A stretch of DNA of 5,310 bases from Pseudomonadota bacterium. Lineage in GTDB: Bacteria > SAR324 > XYD2-FULL-50-16 > JAHJRI01. A program made the translations under genes and the position numbers. The stretch covers positions 1 to 5,310 of the forward strand of contig JAKSDL010000456.1 of assembly GCA_022360105.1 (NCBI GenBank). Direction: 5' to 3'. Each line of letters starts with the position of its first letter. Positions within the stretch are counted from its first letter, which is position 1. Shown here in pieces: positions 1 through 5,192 of the stretch. The notes beneath the pieces were generated by a model. That model worked only from the letters and a program-made list of their open reading frames with translations, searched no databases and was not told the origin of the DNA.

Positions 1-115
1 TTAACTTTTCCGAGCTTTTACATTTCACCTCTCTCGTTTTGGCCTTTATTTTTAGCTCACTTCCTAAAGACCAGTTTTTTTCACCACTGATCGTTTAAGA
101 ATGCCCCCTCTCTTC

Positions 116-150
116 GCTAAACTTCTGTTGTTAAAAGACTAAAAGTTAGC
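116..150. repeat. Imperfect inverted repeat, weak hairpin
   Basis: The left arm GCTAAACTT (116-124) pairs with AAGTTAGC (143-150) if one A in the left arm is bulged, giving eight base pairs around an 18-base loop. No T-run follows directly, so it does not look like an intrinsic terminator. It could be a leader or UTR structure or chance in AT-rich DNA. Confidence 0.25.
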
Positions 151-186
151 TAAAAACCTTCAACGTTTAAGCTTGTGAGATAAATT

Positions 187-215
187 AGCAATTTTATTTT
201 TTTAATTGGCTTTTT
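187..215 (+). terminator. Possible weak intrinsic terminator
   Basis: AGC-AATT (187-193) can pair with AATT-GCT (204-207 plus 209-211, with G208 bulged), enclosing a ten-base loop, and the stem runs straight into TTTTT (211-215). The order stem then T-run suits termination of + strand transcription from a gene left of the window. The stem has only two GC pairs and includes a bulge, so it would be weak. In this AT-rich stretch chance is a serious alternative. Confidence 0.22.
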
Positions 216-287
216 CGTGTTTCCTCTCTAAACTGTCCATGCTCTTAGTGGAGGTAGATAACCAGCCTTGAAATTTTCTGCTTTTGA

Positions 288-316
288 GAGCCGGCTCGAT
301 TGAATTCAAATTGAGC
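288..316. promoter_or_regulatory. Cluster of adjacent palindromes, candidate protein-binding site
   Basis: Two perfect 10-bp palindromes lie side by side: GAGCCGGCTC (288-297) and TTGAATTCAA (300-309). Their centres are 12 bases apart, close to one helical turn. In addition GCTC (294-297) and GAGC (313-316) form an outer dyad around the second palindrome, separated from it by two and three unpaired bases. Such an arrangement could be an operator read from one face of the DNA. It lies about 310 bases before the lipoprotein start, so a link to that gene is only an inference. No known regulator consensus was recognised. Confidence 0.3.
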
Positions 317-443
317 TAAACGTCTTGTTATTGTCTTTTGAATGGTTTGGACCGGAATCAAAAAAATTAGATTCAGTACGCTACATGATAAAGAATTTAG
401 CAAGGCAAATCAGGGAAAGGTGAAGGGAAATTGTGGGATTCAA

Positions 444-466
444 CAAGCCAATTTTGCGTTGGTTTG
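444..466 (+). other. RNA-type hairpin in the upstream region
   Basis: CAAGCCAA (444-451) and TTGGTTTG (459-466) form an eight-pair stem with a seven-base loop. All pairs are Watson-Crick except one G-U, so the structure is better in RNA transcribed from the + strand than as a DNA palindrome. No T-run follows, which argues against a terminator. It could belong to a long leader of the lipoprotein gene or to a small RNA, but neither is shown by the sequence. Confidence 0.25.
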
Positions 467-566
467 CTTCGTCAAAATCTCTCGTCTTTAAAGAACAACA
501 TACAGCACCGTTCTGAACAAAAGTCCCAAAAAGGGAGATGATCCTTTTCTGCCTTTTCATCATTTT

Positions 567-596
567 TTAAAAATTTAATAAAAACAGATATATAAA
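567..596 (+). promoter_or_regulatory. Candidate sigma-70-type promoter for the lipoprotein gene
   Basis: A TATAAA hexamer (591-596, five of six matches to TATAAT) lies 18 bases after TTAAAA (567-572, four of six matches to TTGACA). Transcription would start near 603, giving a leader of about 25 bases that contains the RBS. The whole stretch 562-605 is AT-rich, so hexamer matches are easy to find and other registers are possible. The -10 element overlaps the inverted repeat at 586-607. Confidence 0.3.
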
Positions 597-607
597 TAAA
601 TATATCT
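586..607. repeat. AT-rich inverted repeat overlapping promoter and leader
   Basis: AGATATAT (586-593) and ATATATCT (600-607) are perfect reverse complements separated by AAATAA (594-599). The element ends nine bases before the Shine-Dalgarno sequence and overlaps the candidate -10 hexamer and start point. It could be an operator for a dimeric repressor, a weak temperature-sensitive RNA hairpin, or chance symmetry in AT-rich DNA. The position is suggestive, but no known operator consensus was recognised. Confidence 0.4.
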
Positions 608-616
608 CGATTTTAC

Positions 617-621
617 AGGAG
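617..621 (+). promoter_or_regulatory. Ribosome binding site of the lipoprotein gene
   Basis: AGGAG is followed by a six-base spacer and ATG at 628. This is a strong Shine-Dalgarno match at near-ideal spacing. It supports the chosen start, which also gives a complete type II signal peptide. Confidence 0.85.
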
Positions 622-627
622 TATTTT

Positions 628-702
628 ATGAATTTAAAAAAAAACGAAATTCCATTTCTATTTGGAATCATTTTTTTTGCTTTATCCCTCATCGCCGGAT
701 GC
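628..702 (+). other. Type II (lipoprotein) signal peptide and lipidated Cys25
   Basis: Codons 1-25 give a short basic start (K4, K5), a hydrophobic core rich in Phe, Ile and Leu (about 8-22), and the lipobox L21-I22-A23-G24-C25. In known lipoproteins signal peptidase II cuts before the Cys, which then carries the lipid anchor. Ser26 at +2 is not the Asp that retains lipoproteins in the inner membrane of enteric bacteria, so outer-membrane delivery is expected if this organism follows that rule. The coding DNA contains an A9 run (636-644), a T8 run (671-678), and a small inverted repeat ATTCCA/TGGAAT (649-654, 663-668). Confidence 0.88.
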
Positions 703-3700
703 AGTGGCGAAGGTGGCGGTGGAGGTTCGCAGGGTGATGCTGAACAGATGACGACCTTATCAATCAATATGTCAGCCATTTTTAAGTCGAGTGAGGAAGG
801 CGTGGGTTCTATGGGAGCCAATTCATTTTTTGCCATGTTTACCGCAAGTGATGTCTACACCGGTGAGCTGCAGGTAACCAACACAGCTACCATGGTGAGG
901 GAAACCTATGTCTGGTCGATCTATGTCGATGACGACACGTTTGATGTGCAGTCCAATCGGCAATTGGTTTTGACGCCAGGGAATTATGAATTTTCCCTGC
1001 TGGTTTCCAAAGGCAACCAGCAATATGCCGGTTCAGTGGTTACCGATATTATGGATGGAAGTAACAGTGTTCCTCTCACGTTGAGTCCGATTATTGGTGA
1101 TACTCTTATGGATGTCAGTTTGCTTTCCACCTTGCTGGATTTTAAGTTTTCTTATAATCCCACCGAACTTTCCGGGATTGTTGCTCCACAGATGGGGATT
1201 ATTTTAGACAGCACCGGTGATGAGCAGATTTTTGCATTGAATCCGGCCACCGGTATTTCTGATCAATATATCAATCTGCCTCAAGGTAACTATCCCATCC
1301 AACTGAAGTTATATGACGGATCCCTTCAAATTGGAAAATCGAAAGATAATCCTGGTGGGGTTGATGTAATCGTGGGTCAGCAGATTGTCATTAACATTAT
1401 TCCTTTATATGGAGAAATGTTAATCACCCTGTCTGAAGAAGGTGGTCAGGCCAGTTTCTATTTCACCATTCCCTCCGAAGTTGTGGATGAGGTTGGAGGG
1501 TTGAGCGATCTTGATGTGATTTTTAAATCGGTTGGACCGGGTAATCCATTACAGGAAACTGCCCTCAATGTTGAAGCTTCGGGTGATACGTTTATAGCAG
1601 ATGTAATTCTGAATGATTTTCAACACGGTGCCATCGATTTCTCCCTGGAGTTTTTTGATCACACCGATTCGGAAATGGTCGCTACGTGTAATGTATCCTC
1701 AGCCATCCATTCCAATGTGAGAAACCTGGTTTGTGGTGTTGACTTGCATAAACGATCGATCATTACCGGAAATTTACTGGGTGTAATAGGTGTATTTGTC
1801 GAGGATGACACTTATTTTCATGTCGCGGGGGCATCCATTTCCGAGAATGGTAATCTTTTGGGTATTACCGATAGCAACGGAAATCTCACCTTGTTTCTGC
1901 AGGCAGGCAGTTACACCCTCAGGGCGGAAAATACAACGCATTACGGGGAGAAGTTATTGACCGTGTCAGCGCTGGAAACAGATAATGTGAGAATCACACT
2001 TGATCAGCTGATTTCAGGCACAACTGAAGAATTCACCCTGATCGGTGAAGTTCTGGACGCGCCGGTGGCATTCGGAGAGTTAACACTAATCGATTATGCC
2101 AGCAAAGCGGTGATAGATGGACCGATAGCCACTGATGCCAACGGTCAGTTTACGTTGTTGGCCGATTTGACAGGTATTAACCCGGCAGCTGTGTTAGCCT
2201 TGGAAGTTAAAGGAAGGCAAGCTGATCCTTTGAATCTGGTTCCAAATTGCAGTGGTGTCACTCCCGATACTTATGTGGATATCGATAAGAATGGTTCGTT
2301 TGATACGACTACAGATGCTTGTCTTGGCTTGAAAGCGGAATTCATATCCATTTTGGGAACAAAGGCCAATGTGGCAGATCTTGATTTGGACGCCAATGGC
2401 ATTATCGATACTGCTAATCTGCCGAAGCTGATAGTCACTCACGTCACAACAGCAGAAACGCTAATCCTGGATACCTACATGATTGATCCAAGCAATGATG
2501 CCGAGGTTAGCGCGTACCATAGTTCCATGGATACTGCCCTGGCCTTTGAAGAACAATTGCAACAGCAAGTGGCTACTATCGGAGCTTTACTGAGAGCTAT
2601 CAATCATCAGATGACACTTCCGACTAACCTGATGTCAGGATTGTTGGCATATGGAACAAATGGGCTGATAGAAAGAATGATTGCCGGCACCTTTATTCCG
2701 GATGCAGCTGATCTGGCTTTTCTTGAGTCGGTGATTGCAGCTGATGATTCCGGGGCGTTGGTTGATGTTATGTCTGTTGCTGCAGATCTTAGTGGAGTTG
2801 ATTTTACGGATACCAGTCCAACCCTGGATGCTACAGATCCAACAGAGGTTGCAACATTGAATGCCCTGTTTGCAACATTGCTGGATAATTTTGTGGCTAA
2901 TCTCTTGAGCGATCCGTCAACGGATATGGCGACTCTTGAAGCTAATTTTATTGAGGATTTGCATCCAACTTTCATTCAAAACGGCGAGACTCGTAACCAG
3001 TTTGTTGCAGGATTTATAGACATGGTTCAAAACGGACTTGAACACGGCGGTGGCTTTATCGTTAATGCCAGTCACTCCGGAGCCCATTTGATCAGACATG
3101 TCAATGAAACTGGTGTGTTGTTTTACGATGATGTCAACGAGGTTTTCACCAATGTGGATACAGGTTATAAGGTCTATAGAAAAAGTGGAACGTTCTTTGC
3201 GGAATTCACAACGAGTTCTTTCTCTTTTAAAATTGAAGACACCGAAAGAGGGTTGGATGGATTTGTGATTTACGATGGCGTGGAAATGAAGGAGATTGGT
3301 GACCGGGATAAGTTCAATATCCGATTTGGCGCCCGTAATGAAGAAGGTGAAAGGGAAATTGAATTGTTTATTGATGATGATAATCGTGGTGATCCGGAAA
3401 CTCGCTTTCATATAATCAGTGTCCGTGTGGATGTGTTAGATGATACCTTGTACTCATTGACACCTGCTGAACTTGCCGGTCCTAACGGTGAGACTTATAG
3501 GATTAACTGTGATCTGGCAGAAGCACAGGCACAAATTGATGCTACCAGCGATTATCAGTGTTTAAATTTGTTCCTTCTCTTTTACAATCAATATGATGAT
3601 GATCAGTATTGGGGAACAGCTCGTGGTATAAGGCATGACCACGTTTCACATCAGTTTAAAATCCCAGATGCCTGGTCTCCGGATCATGATACAGTGTTTA

Positions 3701-4836
3701 CTATTACGGTTGAGTATGAGGATACATTCAACGGGGATGCACCGGGTACTGAGGTTGTTAACAAAAGTTTCAGGTTATTCCCTACCGATGAATATCTGGC
3801 AAAGCTCCTTTGGGAAAATGATCCATACAGCCTTGTGGATGGTAACCATCCAGTCGGTGACAATACAGGTTTGACCCTGTATTGGCGATTCAGAAAGTTC
3901 GCAGATTCAGCAGAATATGTGTTTCCCTCCGATGCCTGGATAAGAGTTGACTTATGGGACCCTCTGCGTGATGAGGATGTTGATTGGTTTGAGAGAGAAA
4001 TGGCTGCTAATCAGCGCAGTATCACAATCAACGGAGATCTCTCTGCGTATAACTTTCTTGAACTTAGTATCGATTTGACGCTTCCGGATGGCAGTCAGGC
4101 GGAAGCGGAATACAACCTTGTCAAAAAAAGTGATGATAACTGGTATGCTTATCCTTTCGGTATGGTGCAGTTAAATGAAAGGTATCACACCCAAGATAAC
4201 AAAGTTGCCGGGATAATTAACATATTTGAGCATAGCGGCATTCAAATGAGGTCATCATTTGGTAAAATTGCTGAAACAATAGATTTGACTTTGTACGACT
4301 ATTCGCCGATGTGGTCTGCTCCTGCGCCATATTCATTTATCTTTGATGAGTGGTTTAACTGGTATGCAGCTGATGCGAGTGGTGACTGGTTGCAATTTGA
4401 GGAGACCGGGCCTTCACCTCGCGTGGAAGTGTCCTATGATCCTTATTATCTTCCTGGATCAGATATCTCATCGTTTGAATTTTCCAAACTATTTGATGCC
4501 AATGCCAATCACCAGGTGCAGAATATCAATGTCAGTTTTGACGGAACTTATATTACTGCAACCTGGGATGAACCTGTTGATACTTCATATCTGCAAACAA
4601 AGGATCGGCCCCGCTATTTTGTAGGCTTGCATCATAACTGGAATTGGATCGAACACAAAGATTTTATGCTAGCAGATCCCAGGAATTATCAGTCACCTCC
4701 CATAAGCGTTACTGATCCTTCCACAGATACTATTCAAATTTACATCAATGCAGTGCATTACGACTGGTTGGTTCGAGGAGAATACAACTTAATCTGTACT
4801 ATTTCTCAAATTACCACTGGGGACTGTCATCAATAA
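628..4836 (+). CDS. Large multidomain secreted lipoprotein, function unknown
   Basis: This gene encodes a 1402-residue lipoprotein that I cannot assign to a named family. The start is fixed by AGGAG six bases upstream and by an intact signal peptide: K4/K5, a hydrophobic core (about 8-22), and a lipobox ending A23-G24-C25. Ser26 at +2 predicts outer-membrane sorting. A glycine-rich tether follows (about 29-33). Visible modules in order are: two beta-rich repeats (about 65-165, 166-270) sharing a GNY turn (118-120, 220-222); a third beta module with C354/C369; a carboxypeptidase-regulatory-like module (377-458); a similar one with a TDANGQFTL strand (502-510); two calcium-type loops (551-559, 586-594); a helix-rich segment (about 625-805); and a tryptophan-rich beta C-terminal half, with a fibronectin-III-like stretch near 1298-1390. 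Eight non-lipid cysteines form four close pairs. The frame is intact. Long non-coding flanks suggest monocistronic expression. A surface binding or adhesion role is inference; no catalytic motif was recognised. Confidence 0.93.
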   Translation: MNLKKNEIPFLFGIIFFALSLIAGCSGEGGGGGSQGDAEQMTTLSINMSAIFKSSEEGVGSMGANSFFAMFTASDVYTGELQVTNTATMVRETYVWSIYVDDDTFDVQSNRQLVLTPGNYEFSLLVSKGNQQYAGSVVTDIMDGSNSVPLTLSPIIGDTLMDVSLLSTLLDFKFSYNPTELSGIVAPQMGIILDSTGDEQIFALNPATGISDQYINLPQGNYPIQLKLYDGSLQIGKSKDNPGGVDVIVGQQIVINIIPLYGEMLITLSEEGGQASFYFTIPSEVVDEVGGLSDLDVIFKSVGPGNPLQETALNVEASGDTFIADVILNDFQHGAIDFSLEFFDHTDSEMVATCNVSSAIHSNVRNLVCGVDLHKRSIITGNLLGVIGVFVEDDTYFHVAGASISENGNLLGITDSNGNLTLFLQAGSYTLRAENTTHYGEKLLTVSALETDNVRITLDQLISGTTEEFTLIGEVLDAPVAFGELTLIDYASKAVIDGPIATDANGQFTLLADLTGINPAAVLALEVKGRQADPLNLVPNCSGVTPDTYVDIDKNGSFDTTTDACLGLKAEFISILGTKANVADLDLDANGIIDTANLPKLIVTHVTTAETLILDTYMIDPSNDAEVSAYHSSMDTALAFEEQLQQQVATIGALLRAINHQMTLPTNLMSGLLAYGTNGLIERMIAGTFIPDAADLAFLESVIAADDSGALVDVMSVAADLSGVDFTDTSPTLDATDPTEVATLNALFATLLDNFVANLLSDPSTDMATLEANFIEDLHPTFIQNGETRNQFVAGFIDMVQNGLEHGGGFIVNASHSGAHLIRHVNETGVLFYDDVNEVFTNVDTGYKVYRKSGTFFAEFTTSSFSFKIEDTERGLDGFVIYDGVEMKEIGDRDKFNIRFGARNEEGEREIELFIDDDNRGDPETRFHIISVRVDVLDDTLYSLTPAELAGPNGETYRINCDLAEAQAQIDATSDYQCLNLFLLFYNQYDDDQYWGTARGIRHDHVSHQFKIPDAWSPDHDTVFTITVEYEDTFNGDAPGTEVVNKSFRLFPTDEYLAKLLWENDPYSLVDGNHPVGDNTGLTLYWRFRKFADSAEYVFPSDAWIRVDLWDPLRDEDVDWFEREMAANQRSITINGDLSAYNFLELSIDLTLPDGSQAEAEYNLVKKSDDNWYAYPFGMVQLNERYHTQDNKVAGIINIFEHSGIQMRSSFGKIAETIDLTLYDYSPMWSAPAPYSFIFDEWFNWYAADASGDWLQFEETGPSPRVEVSYDPYYLPGSDISSFEFSKLFDANANHQVQNINVSFDGTYITATWDEPVDTSYLQTKDRPRYFVGLHHNWNWIEHKDFMLADPRNYQSPPISVTDPSTDTIQIYINAVHYDWLVRGEYNLICTISQITTGDCHQ
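1756..2001 (+). other. Carboxypeptidase-regulatory-like (transthyretin-type) domain in the lipoprotein
   Basis: Residues 377-458 follow the usual pattern of this fold: an opening ITG strand (379-381), a middle strand with AGASIS after a loop, then a TDSNG turn (414-418) leading into a strand, and an AGSYTLRA segment (426-433) before a final strand. Known members of the fold are non-catalytic beta-sandwich spacers or binding modules in exported proteins. The assignment rests on pattern only; an Ig-like domain of another family would look similar. Confidence 0.6.
2248..2409 (+). other. Calcium-type DxDxNGxxD loops, one bracketed by a cysteine pair
   Basis: Residues D551, D553, N555, S557 and D559 match the first nine positions of an EF-hand or dockerin-type loop. 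A second loop has D586, D588, N590 and D594 with G591. Cys541 and Cys565 flank the first loop. In the known calcium-loop families these acidic and Asn side chains bind Ca2+, so calcium binding is likely. The spacing and the lack of visible dockerin helices mean this is not a standard dockerin. The loops sit between the N-terminal beta modules and the helix-rich segment and may act as a rigid joint. Confidence 0.6.
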
Positions 4837-4837
4837 T

Positions 4838-4849
4838 ATTTTTAAAAAT
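4838..4849. repeat. 12-bp AT palindrome just after the stop codon
   Basis: ATTTTTAAAAAT is a perfect palindrome starting two bases after the TAA. An AT-only stem is unlikely to stop transcription by itself. A similar TTTTTAAAAAT string occurs at 564-574 upstream of the gene, so the two form an approximate direct repeat around it; in DNA this AT-rich, chance is the simplest explanation. Confidence 0.3.
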
Positions 4850-4879
4850 CTAGTTCTAAGTCTGTAGTGTTTCATTACC

Positions 4880-4905
4880 GGGGCTGGGCTTTTGAGTTTA
4901 GCCCC
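4880..4905 (+). terminator. Probable transcription terminator hairpin of the lipoprotein gene
   Basis: GGGGCT (4880-4885) pairs with AGCCCC (4900-4905). In RNA the stem can continue with three G-U pairs and then C-G and U-A, to eleven pairs with a four-base loop (4891-4894). A different register pairs GGGCT (4886-4890) with AGCCC (4900-4904). The hairpin begins 43 bases after the stop codon, a normal place for a terminator. It is followed by a T-rich but broken tract (about 4907-4920) rather than a clean T-run, so it may be weak, or may mainly protect the mRNA 3' end. Confidence 0.55.
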
Positions 4906-4922
4906 ATTGTGCTTAATTGTAG

Positions 4923-4950
4923 GCTTGATCAAGCAAGGTGGACCCACCTT
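4923..4950. repeat. Two abutting perfect palindromes
   Basis: GCTTGATCAAGC (4923-4934) is a perfect 12-bp palindrome. It touches a second dyad, AAGGTGG (4935-4941) and CCACCTT (4944-4950) around AC, without a gap. As RNA the second forms six pairs with a GACC tetraloop. No T-run follows on either strand, so neither is a typical intrinsic terminator. Possible roles are a DNA-binding site for the region to the right, a REP-like structured element, or the edge of a mobile element. None is confirmed by the sequence, and no matching opposite end is visible in the window. Confidence 0.45.
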
Positions 4951-5192
4951 CCCTTCAAAATCAATACCTTCTCGAAATCATCATCCAGAATAATCTTTTA
5001 GCGTCCCTGGTGAATGACTCTACCTCTTCTGATAATCGTAACTATTGTGAGCAACAATGCAAAAATGAACAGGTAACAGTTCACTATTCCGCTGTTTTGA
5101 TGGCTGATGAGAAACAAACCGGTATGCTTGATTTCGTACGTTATCCCACAATTTTTGAAGAAAACTCAGGATTATTTCAAACATTACCCTAA
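4938..5192 (+). CDS. Doubtful 84-codon ORF, hypothetical
   Basis: This open frame could start at a GTG that lies inside the palindrome at 4935-4950, and it ends at TAA (5190-5192). The protein would be soluble, with two cysteines close together (a YCEQQC stretch around residues 36-41) and no signal peptide or membrane segment. I recognise no family. There is no convincing Shine-Dalgarno sequence before the GTG, and a stop in the same frame sits at 4926-4928. It may be a remnant of a larger gene, a small real gene using an internal ATG, or a chance ORF; chance is the most likely. Confidence 0.18.
   Translation: MDPPSLQNQYLLEIIIQNNLLASLVNDSTSSDNRNYCEQQCKNEQVTVHYSAVLMADEKQTGMLDFVRYPTIFEENSGLFQTLP

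Larger units (their letters stand above)
1..560. other. Long upstream intergenic region without a recognisable gene
   Basis: This stretch is AT-rich and frequently interrupted by stops on both strands. The only longer open frame (complement of 381-563, 60 codons) has no family resemblance and no convincing start context, so I treat it as chance. I see no tRNA or rRNA signature. The region does hold several small dyad symmetries, listed separately: 116-150, 187-215, 288-316 and 444-466. It also has three copies of CCTCTCT (28-34, 107-113, 223-229), which are probably chance in pyrimidine-rich DNA. It may contain the 3' UTR of a gene left of the window plus a long leader or regulatory region for the lipoprotein gene, but the sequence alone does not prove this. 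Confidence 0.6.

Noticed and set aside
28..229. Three CCTCTCT copies as a spaced repeat array
   Set aside because: The unit is short, spacings (79 and 116) are irregular, and flanking bases are unrelated, so it is not a CRISPR or organised repeat.
240..310. tRNA-like segment around the GGCTCGATTG string
   Set aside because: No acceptor stem, anticodon stem or D-arm could be assembled around it.
381..563. 60-codon open frame on the - strand
   Set aside because: It has no family resemblance and its composition is low-information; most likely a chance frame in intergenic DNA.
3385..3393. RGD tripeptide (920-922), as in integrin-binding proteins
   Set aside because: Three-residue motifs occur often by chance, and this one sits in a strongly charged stretch of a bacterial protein with no other sign of host interaction.
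823..3411. Several 66-164 codon open frames on the - strand within the lipoprotein gene
   Set aside because: They lie wholly inside a well-supported gene with signal peptide and RBS, and their products have no recognisable features; they are frame shadows.
3635..4624. Two + strand open frames of 79 and 93 codons inside the lipoprotein gene
   Set aside because: They are out of frame within the intact long gene and lack recognisable features.
564..4850. TTTTTAAAAAT near both ends of the gene (564-574 and 4839-4849) as insertion-site duplication
   Set aside because: The match is short and AT-only in AT-rich DNA, and no other mobile-element sign is present.
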